From contig JAJZNW010000093.1 of assembly GCA_021811615.1 (NCBI GenBank), forward strand, positions 1 to 64,000: a stretch of DNA of 64,000 bases. The letters are read 5' to 3'. The notes below the pieces were generated by a model, which saw only the letters and a list, made by a program, of their open reading frames with translations, made no database searches and was not told the origin of the DNA. Numbering within the stretch: the stretch's first letter is position 1; every line of letters begins with the position of its first letter. The position numbers were made by a program, and so were the translations under genes. This document shows positions 43,628 through 51,388 of this stretch, piece after piece. The DNA is from Bacteroidota bacterium (GTDB lineage Bacteria; Bacteroidota; Ignavibacteria; Kryptoniales; JAKASW01).

Positions 43628-43888
43628 TTACTTAAGTTCGGAATTTGATTTGGATTCGGCATTGGAATTTCGCTGCGACGGAGAATCGACGGCTTTCGAA
43701 GACGAGGACCTTTCATCCTCGTTGACAGGCTTCTTTATCTCCTCAGAAACGTCATTCATAGCCTTCTTAAATTCCCTGATTCCCTTACCGATAGACTGTG
43801 CAATATCGGGTATCTTTTTCGGCCCGAAGAAAATAAGGACCAGAACGAGAATGAGAAGGATTTTGCCAATACTAAAATCATCCAACAT
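43628..43888 (-). CDS. tatA: TatA/E-like twin-arginine translocase subunit, copy 1
   Basis: 86 residues. Short N terminus, membrane helix IGKILLILVLVLIFF, the FGPKKIPDIAQSIGKGIREF hinge and amphipathic helix, then a charged Ser-rich tail ending SNSELK. This is the TatA pattern: membrane helix, FGP hinge, amphipathic helix. It forms the pore-like element for export of folded proteins. Two paralogues lie upstream at 44365 and 44659, with no tatC in the window. It is 9 bases before gatA. Confidence 0.9.
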   Translation of the reverse strand: MLDDFSIGKILLILVLVLIFFGPKKIPDIAQSIGKGIREFKKAMNDVSEEIKKPVNEDERSSSSKAVDSPSQRNSNAESKSNSELK

Positions 43889-44364
43889 CTGATTGTACTC
43901 CGGAGCTGCTCGTGGCGTACTCCATTTGAGTTAAGTTCATCTGAAACACTAGAGAACGTCAGTACGTCTTCAGAACCTGACGCACTGTAACATGATTAAT
44001 TTAAAATTATCGCGGCTATCTTCAAAGCCATAGGCCCGTAGTGACTACTTGAATCCCATCTAAAAGGCCGCAAAGAGGAAAAGACTTCAGGCTTCCTTCC
44101 GAATTTCAAGCCGGGTAGGTTGGGAAAACCGGCCGGAAGTCATGATCGTAACGCCGGTCGCAGGCCCGGGACCGCTTTCAACGCTTCGCCGTGGGAACGG
44201 CCCGCCGGCCGCTTGACAGGCAGGGGCCCTTCAATTACAGGGAGAGACAGAAAGAAGAACCAATTCTCTGTGGAACTCTGTGAAATGTTAAAAGCCAGGC
44301 AGCGTCTACCTGTCCGGAAGGGGACGGCACTGCCATCAGCAGTTGCAGGGATGGACCCGGTGGA
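43889..44364. other. Gap between tatA copies 1 and 2
   Basis: 476 bases interrupt the otherwise tight leftward run. No gene is supported. An AT-rich patch at 43985-44015 has TTGAAG and TAAATT about 17 bases apart on the minus strand, a weak promoter candidate for tatA copy 1-gatA-sucD. CTCTGTGGAACTCTGTG near 44270 resembles one arm of the scattered intergenic repeat. Confidence 0.35.
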
Positions 44365-44637
44365 TCAGGACTTAAGTTCCGCTTTCTCTTTTTCTTCGGG
44401 CGCCAATTTCAGCGAAGGAGCCGGCTGTTCGAGTTTCTTCTGATCTTTCTGTGGTTCCTTCGGTTTCTCGTTAATCGCAGTTGAGACTTCATCCTGAACG
44501 TCTTTCATCGCGCGCTTAAACTCCCTGATGCCTTTTCCGATCGACTGCGCGATATCCGGTATGCGCTTGGGACCGAAGAACACGACAACCACGATGATTA
44601 TCAGAAGGATCTCACCAAACCCAAGATTCTCAAACAT
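44365..44637 (-). CDS. tatA: TatA/E-like twin-arginine translocase subunit, copy 2
   Basis: 90 residues; AAAGGG upstream of ATG. Helix FGEILLIIIVVVVFF, hinge FGPKRIPDIAQSIGKGIREF, then FKRAMKDVQDEVST-type amphipathic continuation and an acidic/Lys/Pro tail ending EKEKAELKS. It is close to copy 1 in the helix and hinge (both have GPK[KR]IPDIAQSIGKGIREF), indicating a duplication. It follows copy 3 by 21 bases. Confidence 0.9.
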   Translation of the reverse strand: MFENLGFGEILLIIIVVVVFFGPKRIPDIAQSIGKGIREFKRAMKDVQDEVSTAINEKPKEPQKDQKKLEQPAPSLKLAPEEKEKAELKS

Positions 44638-44658
44638 CTATTTGCCCTTTCCCCCTGT

Positions 44659-44835
44659 TTAGTCTTTCTTCTCTTCCTTCTTTCCCTCTTCTTCGTCGGG
44701 TTCTTTCACAGCCTTCTTGAATTCCTTTATCCCTTTACCGATGCCCTGCGCAAGTTCCGGCAGCTTCTTACCGCCAAATAGCAGAAGGAGCGCAACGATG
44801 ATGAGGATAATCTCAGTTGGGCCAAAATCAAACAT
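44659..44835 (-). CDS. tatA: TatA/E-like twin-arginine translocase subunit, copy 3 (58 residues)
   Basis: 58 residues, very short. ATG 44835 has AGGAGG at ideal spacing. The sequence [20 protein letters not shown] is followed by the hinge [20 protein letters not shown] and an acidic-basic tail ending [11 protein letters not shown]. The GG-KKLPELA hinge is the most typical TatA form, while copies 1 and 2 have FGPK. This suggests it is the older or functionally distinct copy. It follows purQ by 18 bases. Confidence 0.9.
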   Translation of the reverse strand: MFDFGPTEIILIIVALLLLFGGKKLPELAQGIGKGIKEFKKAVKEPDEEEGKKEEKKD

Positions 44836-44853
44836 GGCAGCCTCCTATTTCCC

Positions 44854-45549
44854 TCAATTTAGACTCTGGACGACCGACTTCAAAACCGCCTTCCCCTGTG
44901 CGCTACCAAGTATCTGTTCGCTGGCGCGTTCGGGGTGCGGCATCATTCCCAGGACATTTCGTCTTGAATTCACAATTCCGGCTATGTTGTAGATCGACCC
45001 GTTAGGATTGGCATCGCGAGTGATTTCACCGTCAGCGGTCGAGTATCTGAACACGATTTGATCGCCGTCCTCAAGGCTTTTCAGGGCTGACTCATCGGCG
45101 TAGAAATTTCCGTCGCCGTGAGCAATCGGCACTTTGAGCACCTGCCCCTTTTCGAGACCCGAAGTAAAAGGGGTCGCAGCCGTCTCGGTTCTCAAATATA
45201 CCTGCCGGCAAACGAATTTCAGGCTGGCGTTTCTAAGGAGCGCACCGGGAAGTAGCCCAGCCTCCACCAGCACCTGGAAGCCATTGCAAATGCCCATGAC
45301 CAGGCCGCCTTTCGACGCGAACTTCACTACCTCGTTCATGATGGGGGAGAAGCGCGCTATGGCACCCGATCGGAGATAATCACCGTAAGAGAAACCTCCG
45401 GGGAGCACAACTATGTCTACACCGTTCAAGCTTGTTTCCTTGTGCCAGAGGAGTTCGACCTTCTGATCAAGGACACTCCCGAAAGCGTTGTACGCATCCA
45501 TGTCGCAATTCGACCCAGGGAACACTACCACACCGACTTTACCCGTCAT
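44854..45549 (-). CDS. purQ: Phosphoribosylformylglycinamidine synthase subunit PurQ
   Basis: 231 residues, a class I glutamine amidotransferase that supplies ammonia for FGAM synthesis in the PurSQL complex. [20 protein letters not shown], then [40 protein letters not shown] with the nucleophile Cys, and the late His-Glu pair [15 protein letters not shown]. It overlaps purS by 4 bases. purL is not in the window. Confidence 0.95.
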   Translation of the reverse strand: MTGKVGVVVFPGSNCDMDAYNAFGSVLDQKVELLWHKETSLNGVDIVVLPGGFSYGDYLRSGAIARFSPIMNEVVKFASKGGLVMGICNGFQVLVEAGLLPGALLRNASLKFVCRQVYLRTETAATPFTSGLEKGQVLKVPIAHGDGNFYADESALKSLEDGDQIVFRYSTADGEITRDANPNGSIYNIAGIVNSRRNVLGMMPHPERASEQILGSAQGKAVLKSVVQSLN

Positions 45550-45860
45550 GATTTCACCTTCGCATCAGAACGCGCGGAGTTTGGGCTCGAGAACTTCGCC
45601 ACGGACTTGCCGGAAGCATCGAAGAGCTCGCCCTCGTACTCCTCCGTCACCGGGTTCGCGAGCAGTTTCGTGCAGGCCGATGTCGCCAGCTCCACTGCTT
45701 TGTCCACCTCGGTTTCATCGACAACTATGTCGATGTTCTTCCCTGTCCTCACTTTACTAAGCCTCGTGAAGCCGAGGTTCCTCAGACTGCTTTCTATTGC
45801 CTTTCCCTGTGGATCAAGGATTTTGCTTTTCAGGGTAACTTCTATTCTTGCTTTAAACAA
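45546..45860 (-). CDS. purS: Phosphoribosylformylglycinamidine synthase subunit PurS
   Basis: 104 residues from TTG 45860, which has GAGGAGG five bases upstream. The family core is [20 protein letters not shown] then [21 protein letters not shown] and [20 protein letters not shown]-type residues. PurS bridges PurQ and PurL. The tail extends about 20 residues past the usual end (80-85) with a Ser/Lys-rich segment. Confidence 0.93.
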   Translation of the reverse strand: MFKARIEVTLKSKILDPQGKAIESSLRNLGFTRLSKVRTGKNIDIVVDETEVDKAVELATSACTKLLANPVTEEYEGELFDASGKSVAKFSSPNSARSDAKVKS

Positions 45861-45870
45861 CTATACCTCC

Positions 45871-46665
45871 TCAGATATCAAAACTGCTCAACTCAACATC
45901 CTCTTCCTCCTCGTTGGGCTTCCGGGGAGATACAAGCGCCTTGATGTGTTCGGCCAGCCAGCGGACGAGTCCACCGGCGATATACAGGAGGAAGAGCCAG
46001 AACAGCGCTTTGCCCATGGTGGCGATCGCGATTATGACGCCGACGCTGAAAATCGTGAACTTCAACGGGTGTGCCCGTACTGCCCTTTTACTAAACTTCG
46101 GAAGTGTATCGTACCTCACCGTGCTGACCATGAGGAGCGACAGGGCCACAGCCAATACCGGGAGAAACGGCGCCGCATCGGGATTCAGCCAACCGATGCT
46201 CCGTTCGTAAAAGAGGAGGACGAAAGAACTGATGGTGATCGCGCTCGAAGGAATCGGAAGGCCTTTGAAATAACTCTTGTCAAAACCGACCAGCTGGACA
46301 TTGAACCGTGCGAGCCGTAATCCGCCGAATACCATTACCATGGCGCTTGCCAGGGTTCCTATAGGTCCGAGACTATGTAGTCCGATCTGGTAAATCATAA
46401 AGGAAGGGGCGACGCCGAACGACACAAGGTCGGATAAGGAGTCGAGCTCCACACCGAACTCACTGGAGCTTTTTGTCAGACGCGCCATGACGCCATCCAG
46501 GCTGTCGAAAATTGCCGCGAGTACTATCAACCAGGAGGCAGACACGAAGTCGTGGTTCGAGGAAGAGAGGATGGACATGAAACCCGAGAACATATTCAGG
46601 ATTGTAAAGAAGCTAGGAATTACGGCCCGGGAAATATGGATGTTGTACTTTCGTTTTCTACTCAT
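45871..46665 (-). CDS. pssA: CDP-diacylglycerol--serine O-phosphatidyltransferase
   Basis: 264 residues. Integral membrane enzyme forming phosphatidylserine. PSFFTILNMFSGFMSIL begins the first helices; the CDP-alcohol phosphatidyltransferase motif DSLDGVMARLTKSSSEFGVE followed by LDSLSD matches DGx2ARx8Gx3Dx3D. Several hydrophobic helices follow. The C terminus is acidic (PNEEEEDVELSSFDI). It overlaps psd by 8 bases; the two genes give phosphatidylethanolamine. Confidence 0.94.
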   Translation of the reverse strand: MSRKRKYNIHISRAVIPSFFTILNMFSGFMSILSSSNHDFVSASWLIVLAAIFDSLDGVMARLTKSSSEFGVELDSLSDLVSFGVAPSFMIYQIGLHSLGPIGTLASAMVMVFGGLRLARFNVQLVGFDKSYFKGLPIPSSAITISSFVLLFYERSIGWLNPDAAPFLPVLAVALSLLMVSTVRYDTLPKFSKRAVRAHPLKFTIFSVGVIIAIATMGKALFWLFLLYIAGGLVRWLAEHIKALVSPRKPNEEEEDVELSSFDI

Positions 46666-47323
46666 TTTGCAGAACTCCCAAGATTGTGCTGCCGCCAGAA
46701 GTTTTGTCGCCCAGTTTTATCTTAACTTCGCAATTGAGGGGAAGCATCACGTCGACTCGCGAACCGAACTTAATCATCCCAAACCTGTCGCCCGCATTGA
46801 CCTTCTGCCCCTCTTCCAATTCACACACGATCCTTCTCGCTATAAAGCCCGCGATCTGCTTGAAGAGCAGCCGCTGTCCCCCGTTTTCCAGACCGATCAG
46901 CATCCGTTCGTTTCTCTCGCTCGATTTCTCGTCGAATGCTACGATGTATTCTCCCTTCACATATTTCAGGAACTTCACCTCGCCGCTCATCGGTATCCTG
47001 TTGACGTGCACGTTTGCGGGCGACATGAATATGCTGACCAATCTGGCTTTTGACTTCAGGAATTCCTTCTCTTCAGTCTCGCCGATAAAAACGACTTTGC
47101 CGTCGGCGGGGGCGAGTATCACCTCGTTGCCCGCTCCCTGGGGAACACGATCCGGGTCGCGAAAGAAATAGAGCGTGAACCCTGCCGCCAGAAGGGCCGC
47201 CAAGTCCAAAGCTATCTTGACCGGTTGGATTGGAACCAGGAAGGAAATGAAGACCAGTAACACGCACGCAACGAGGATAACCGCGATCACATCGGATCCG
47301 TAACGTGCCAACTTAGGGAACAT
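46658..47323 (-). CDS. psd: Phosphatidylserine decarboxylase (short archaeal/Bacteroidota type)
   Basis: 221 residues. Two N-terminal membrane helices (VIAVILVACVLLVFISFLV, IALDLAALLAAGFTLYFF). Then FFRDPDRVPQGAGNEVILAP and ADGKVVFIGE, FMSPANVHVNRIPMSGEV and RFGMIKFGSRVDVMLP. The Gly-Ser in FGSR is the predicted autocleavage site that creates the pyruvoyl group. Length fits the short proenzyme class (about 215). It decarboxylates phosphatidylserine to phosphatidylethanolamine. Confidence 0.94.
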   Translation of the reverse strand: MFPKLARYGSDVIAVILVACVLLVFISFLVPIQPVKIALDLAALLAAGFTLYFFRDPDRVPQGAGNEVILAPADGKVVFIGETEEKEFLKSKARLVSIFMSPANVHVNRIPMSGEVKFLKYVKGEYIVAFDEKSSERNERMLIGLENGGQRLLFKQIAGFIARRIVCELEEGQKVNAGDRFGMIKFGSRVDVMLPLNCEVKIKLGDKTSGGSTILGVLQNE

Positions 47324-47328
47324 TTCTG

Positions 47329-48072
47329 TCAGGCCTTGCGCTTAGACGCCGCAGCGCCACGCGGTGCAGAAGGGAGAATTCGGGTGTAAACCAGTTGATA
47401 ATATCTTGAGGCCTCTCGCGAATCGTGAGAAGCGGTAACTGAAATTTCCTCGCCGGTGGTATTGTCTATGACAGTCATATTCTCAGGTGAAATCTCATCA
47501 CCCAGCATTATCACACCCTTATACTTCCCAAATTTCATCGTGATATCGACCAGGGTAAAACCCCGTCTTTCCATAAAACTCTTCATGACAGCGTCGATTT
47601 TACTCGCGAGTCTGTTCATCGTCCGGAATTCATCAGGAGTCACATATTGCAGGGCGTACAGATGAGAATCGTTTACAAAATGTTCACCACTTTCATCCTG
47701 CAAAAGATACTCGAAAACCGGAAAGTCAAGTTGCTGCTTTGTCTTGAAATGTTTGAACCGTTTCGCAAAAGACTGTGAAGCGATATTCCTTACCGTAACT
47801 TCGACCGGGATAACACTCAGTCTCTTGATAAGAAGTTCGCTGCCATTTTGACTGAAGAAGTGTGTGGGGATTTGGTAAGTCTCGAGGTATGCGAAAATAA
47901 ACGCCTGCAGTTCTGCAGCTATCTTCGGCCTGTCCTTGATCTTGAAAATCTTTTTCCCGTCAACCCCAAGCTCCGATCGAAATTCAGCCAAAAGAATATC
48001 ATCCTGAGGAAGCGAGTAGAGTATCTTCGACCTCCCTCTGGATAGAATCAGTCTTTTTTCCTTTTTCGCCAA
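47329..48072 (-). CDS. purC: Phosphoribosylaminoimidazole-succinocarboxamide synthase
   Basis: 247 residues from TTG 48072, with GGAGG seven bases upstream. SAICAR synthetase features: RGRSKILYSLPQDDILLAEF at the N terminus, FAYLETYQIPTHFFSQNGSE, LSVIPVEVTVRNIASQSFAK, and the C-terminal FTLVDITMKFGKYKGVIMLG followed by DEISPENM. It joins aspartate to CAIR using ATP. First gene of the leftward run that also includes purS and purQ, with phospholipid genes between them. Confidence 0.93.
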   Translation of the reverse strand: MAKKEKRLILSRGRSKILYSLPQDDILLAEFRSELGVDGKKIFKIKDRPKIAAELQAFIFAYLETYQIPTHFFSQNGSELLIKRLSVIPVEVTVRNIASQSFAKRFKHFKTKQQLDFPVFEYLLQDESGEHFVNDSHLYALQYVTPDEFRTMNRLASKIDAVMKSFMERRGFTLVDITMKFGKYKGVIMLGDEISPENMTVIDNTTGEEISVTASHDSREASRYYQLVYTRILPSAPRGAAASKRKA

Positions 48073-48304
48073 TAAACCTCCGCTGAAATTCTAAAAATAA
48101 TAACAAAAAGCTTCGGAAAAGTCAAGATGCTAACTTATTGATTCAGCGAAACTTATAAAATTTCAGAGGGGCACACGATTACACTAAAAATTTGGTGGGC
48201 TTTTCTTACAAAACAGGCGCAAAAATGAATGAAAAGGAAGCTCGGCTTGCCCCATTAGAACAGCGTTTGGTGTGCATCCTGTCACACCTCGAGCATATCG
48301 GGAA

Positions 48305-49027
48305 TTACACCGGAAAGGCAGACGAGTCAACCCAAAAGACAAGTCTCCCCTTTACCGGTTCAATTCCTCTTGCCGGAATGACGTGGTAATCGGTCCCCAT
48401 CTCCGCCACTTCATGCAAGGCGGGACGTTTGTCGCTCCCCGTAATTAAGAAATAGATCGAAGCGGACCTATTGAGGATTGGATAAGTGAGCGTGATTCTC
48501 CTTGGCGGGGTTGCGGGAACATCGACTGGCGTCACCCACTTACGGCATTCGTCAAGCGCTTTCGAATGCGGAAAGAGCGACGCAGTATGTCCCTCCTTCC
48601 CCATTCCGAGCAATAACAGATCGAATGTCTCGCCCACATCCTGAAAGAAATCCCTGAGCACTCTCTCGTACGCCGCCGCGGCCTTATCCGTTCCTGACAA
48701 TTCTGTAGGGATCGGATGAATATTTCCCTGCGGAATCGGAACGAGGTCAAGCAGTGTTTGTTTTGCCATCAGGAAATTGCTGTTCGCATCGGAGTGCGGT
48801 ACGTACCGCTCGTCTCCGAAAAAGATCGAGACTGAATCCCACGGGACCTCGTCGCGGTACCGGGTGGCGAGGAGGTGATGGAGCGTTCTCGGTGTGTTTC
48901 CACCGGAAAGGGCGACAGAGCAGGTCCCTTTTCGTCCGACGGTTTCAGAGATTAGGCTGCTCACATCTGCTGCGGCAGCCTCGCTCAATGTGTCCAGGTT
49001 CTCGAATCTTTTCAGTTCACCTCTCAT
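48305..49027 (-). CDS. pgl: 6-phosphogluconolactonase
   Basis: 240 residues from ATG 49027, which overlaps the zwf stop as ATGA; the reading frame stays open further upstream but inside zwf. Family pieces: CSVALSGGNTPRTLHHLLA, VSIFFGDERYVPHSDANSNF, LLLGMGKEGHTASLFPHSKA, RRITLTYPILNRSASIYFLI and the late VKGRLVFWVDSSA. It hydrolyses 6-phosphogluconolactone and is last in an operon with glucoamylase, gnd and zwf. Confidence 0.94.
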   Translation of the reverse strand: MRGELKRFENLDTLSEAAAADVSSLISETVGRKGTCSVALSGGNTPRTLHHLLATRYRDEVPWDSVSIFFGDERYVPHSDANSNFLMAKQTLLDLVPIPQGNIHPIPTELSGTDKAAAAYERVLRDFFQDVGETFDLLLLGMGKEGHTASLFPHSKALDECRKWVTPVDVPATPPRRITLTYPILNRSASIYFLITGSDKRPALHEVAEMGTDYHVIPARGIEPVKGRLVFWVDSSAFPV

Positions 49028-50466
49028 AGGGTAGACCACTTCTCGCCTTCCAGCAGTCTTTCCGCTTCTACAGGTCCCCATGTGCCCGACGCGTACTTAT
49101 GCACATCGAACTTCTGGGACAGCAGAGGAGTGTAAAGCTCCCAGGAAGATTCGACCTCATCCGCACGGACAAAGAGCGTCTGGTCCCCCCTCAGGACATC
49201 CAGGAGCAGAGTCTCGTAGGCATCCGGTATCCTGCCGAACACTTCACCGTACTGGAAGTGGAGTCTCTGAGTGGAAAGTCTATAAGCGTCGCCGGGCTCC
49301 TTTACCTTGAAGGAAAGATCGAAGCCTTCGTTTGGCTGGAGAGTCATGATCAATTTGTTCGGCTGAATGTCCTTTATAGAGAACTGACCGAAGATCGATA
49401 CAGGAGGACGCCTGAAAGTAATTGCGACTTCGGTTATGCCTTTGAACATCCGCTTTCCGGTCCGCAGGATGAAGGGAACGCCCTGCCATCGCCAGTTTGA
49501 GATGTTGAGTTTGAGCGCGACGTACGTCTCGGTCCTGGAATCGGGGCTGACTCTCTCTTCTTCGAGATACCCCTCCACTTCTTTTCCCTGTACTGCGCCC
49601 CGCATATACTGGCCGAACACGACATCGTCGGGGGAGATCGGAGAAATAGCTTTCAGCACTTTCACCTTCTCGTGGCGGACGGCATCGGCTTCGAGAGCTG
49701 TCGGGACTTCCATCGCAGTGAGTGTAGTAATCTGGGTGAGATGGTTTTGAATCATATCGCGGAGGGCGCCGACCCTGTCATAGTATCCGCCTCTGTGTTC
49801 CGCGCCGACGGTCTCCGCCACGGTGATTTCGACGCGTTCAATCCTATCCCTGTTCCACAACGACTCGAACATCGCGTTGCTGAAACGGAAAGCGATAAGG
49901 TTCTGGACGGTCTCCTTGCCGAGGTAATGGTCGATCCTGTAGATCTGGGACTCGTTGAAGTAATTGTGCACGAGCGCATTCAGGTCGCGCGCCGATTGGA
50001 GATCCTGACCGAACGGTTTTTCGACAACGAGCTTGACATCGCCCTTACTCTTGTTGAGCCCTACTTCGCCGATATTCTTTATAGCGTTCGGGAAAACAGA
50101 GGGAGGGACCGCGAGATAAAAGATCCTGTTGCCTGTTAGATTAGATTTCTTCTCGAGTTCAAGTATGCGGTCGGATAGCGACTTGTACTCCTCCAGCGAG
50201 CCGCCACCTACGGAGTGGTAGTATACCCAGTCAAACGATTCGGTCCTTACGTCGCTGTCGATCCCCTCCTCTTCGACCGAGCGTGCAACGAAATCGCGGT
50301 AGGTGTCGTCATTATGTTTCTTTCCGGTTCCCGCGCCGATAAGCAGGAACTCCGAGAGGTGTCTTTCACGAAGCCTGCAGATGGCAGGGAGAAGTTTCCT
50401 CCTTGCGAGATCGCCCGTACCGCCGACGATCACGAGCAGATATGGAGGTATCCTCTTTCCATTCAT
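49024..50466 (-). CDS. zwf: Glucose-6-phosphate 1-dehydrogenase
   Basis: 480 residues; ATG with GGAGGGAAAG upstream. The coenzyme site is LLVIVGGTGDLARRKLLPAI. The substrate motif is IYRIDHYLGKETVQNLIAF with the catalytic His region, and EKPFGQDLQSARDLNALV precedes it. FQYGEVFGRIPDAYETLLLD is a conserved late segment. The enzyme feeds the oxidative pentose phosphate pathway, making NADPH. It is 1 base downstream of gnd and overlaps pgl. Confidence 0.96.
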   Translation of the reverse strand: MNGKRIPPYLLVIVGGTGDLARRKLLPAICRLRERHLSEFLLIGAGTGKKHNDDTYRDFVARSVEEEGIDSDVRTESFDWVYYHSVGGGSLEEYKSLSDRILELEKKSNLTGNRIFYLAVPPSVFPNAIKNIGEVGLNKSKGDVKLVVEKPFGQDLQSARDLNALVHNYFNESQIYRIDHYLGKETVQNLIAFRFSNAMFESLWNRDRIERVEITVAETVGAEHRGGYYDRVGALRDMIQNHLTQITTLTAMEVPTALEADAVRHEKVKVLKAISPISPDDVVFGQYMRGAVQGKEVEGYLEEERVSPDSRTETYVALKLNISNWRWQGVPFILRTGKRMFKGITEVAITFRRPPVSIFGQFSIKDIQPNKLIMTLQPNEGFDLSFKVKEPGDAYRLSTQRLHFQYGEVFGRIPDAYETLLLDVLRGDQTLFVRADEVESSWELYTPLLSQKFDVHKYASGTWGPVEAERLLEGEKWSTL

Positions 50467-50467
50467 A

Positions 50468-51376
50468 TTACTTTCCCTCCTTTACGGCATGGCCGCCGAA
50501 CTCATGCCTCATCATGGCGAGGAGCCTGCCGCCGAATTCTTCGGCGTCCTGGCTCGAGAATCTCTCATAAAGTGACTGAGTTATGACCGGAAGCGACACA
50601 CCGAGCTCGATGGCTTCAAGTGCAGTCCACCGTCCTTCTCCCGAATCGGCGACAAACGGAGCGATCCCTTTCAGATCCTGATCCTTTTTCAGGGCGTCAG
50701 CCGTCAAATCGAGCAGCCAGCTTCTTACGACACTCCCGAATCTCCAGATCTCCGCTATCTGGTGGAGGTCAAGGTCAAATTCGCTTTTTTTCTTGAGGAG
50801 TTCGAAGCCTTCGGCGTAAGCTTCCATTAGGCCGTATTCGATTCCATTGTGGACCATCTTGACGAAATGGCCGGAGCCGCTGGGACCGACATGTCCCCAT
50901 CCCTTTTCTTTTCCAGGAGCGAGTGTCTCGAAGACCGGTTTCATGAGGTTGACCGCCTTGGAGTCTCCTCCAACCATCATACTATAGCCTTCCTTCAGCC
51001 CCCAGATACCTCCGCTGACTCCGGCGTCAATCATGCTGATGCCGTGGTCTGCCAGTTTTTTCGCCCGACGGACTGAATCCCTGTAATACGAATTCCCCCC
51101 ATCGATAAGAATGTCTCCCGGCTTGAGCTTCGGGATAAGCATGTCAATTGTATCGTCGACCGGTTTTCCAGCCGGGACCATTATCCACACGATCTTCGGC
51201 GAGGGAAGCTTCGAGATCAGATCATCTATGGAATTCGCGCCTTCGTTTCCGTCGTCGACTATCCTCTTTACCGCCTGCGGGTCCCTGTCGAAACCTACTA
51301 CTTTATGTCCCCCCTCGAGGAGCCTTTTTGCCATATTGGCCCCCATTTTTCCTAATCCTATTAAACCTATTTTCAT
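50468..51376 (-). CDS. gnd: 6-phosphogluconate dehydrogenase, short (decarboxylating, YqeC/GndA-like) type
   Basis: 302 residues; AGGAGATAAC upstream of ATG. The chain is the short form of about 300 residues, not the 470-residue form. N-terminal coenzyme site MKIGLIGLGKMGANMAKRLL then GFDRDPQAV; Asp after the second strand suggests NAD+ preference, which is inference. DGGNSYYRDSVRRAKKLADH, then DAGVSGGIWGLKEGYSMMVG and VGPSGSGHFVKMVHNGIEYG with the catalytic Lys. Together with zwf and pgl it makes a complete oxidative pentose phosphate branch. Confidence 0.94.
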   Translation of the reverse strand: MKIGLIGLGKMGANMAKRLLEGGHKVVGFDRDPQAVKRIVDDGNEGANSIDDLISKLPSPKIVWIMVPAGKPVDDTIDMLIPKLKPGDILIDGGNSYYRDSVRRAKKLADHGISMIDAGVSGGIWGLKEGYSMMVGGDSKAVNLMKPVFETLAPGKEKGWGHVGPSGSGHFVKMVHNGIEYGLMEAYAEGFELLKKKSEFDLDLHQIAEIWRFGSVVRSWLLDLTADALKKDQDLKGIAPFVADSGEGRWTALEAIELGVSLPVITQSLYERFSSQDAEEFGGRLLAMMRHEFGGHAVKEGK

Positions 51377-51388
51377 TTTGTTATCTCC

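Noticed and set aside
43628-44835. Assignment of one of the tatA copies as tatB
   Set aside because: All three are short with a TatA-style hinge and none has the longer helix and Glu/Pro pattern I would require for TatB.
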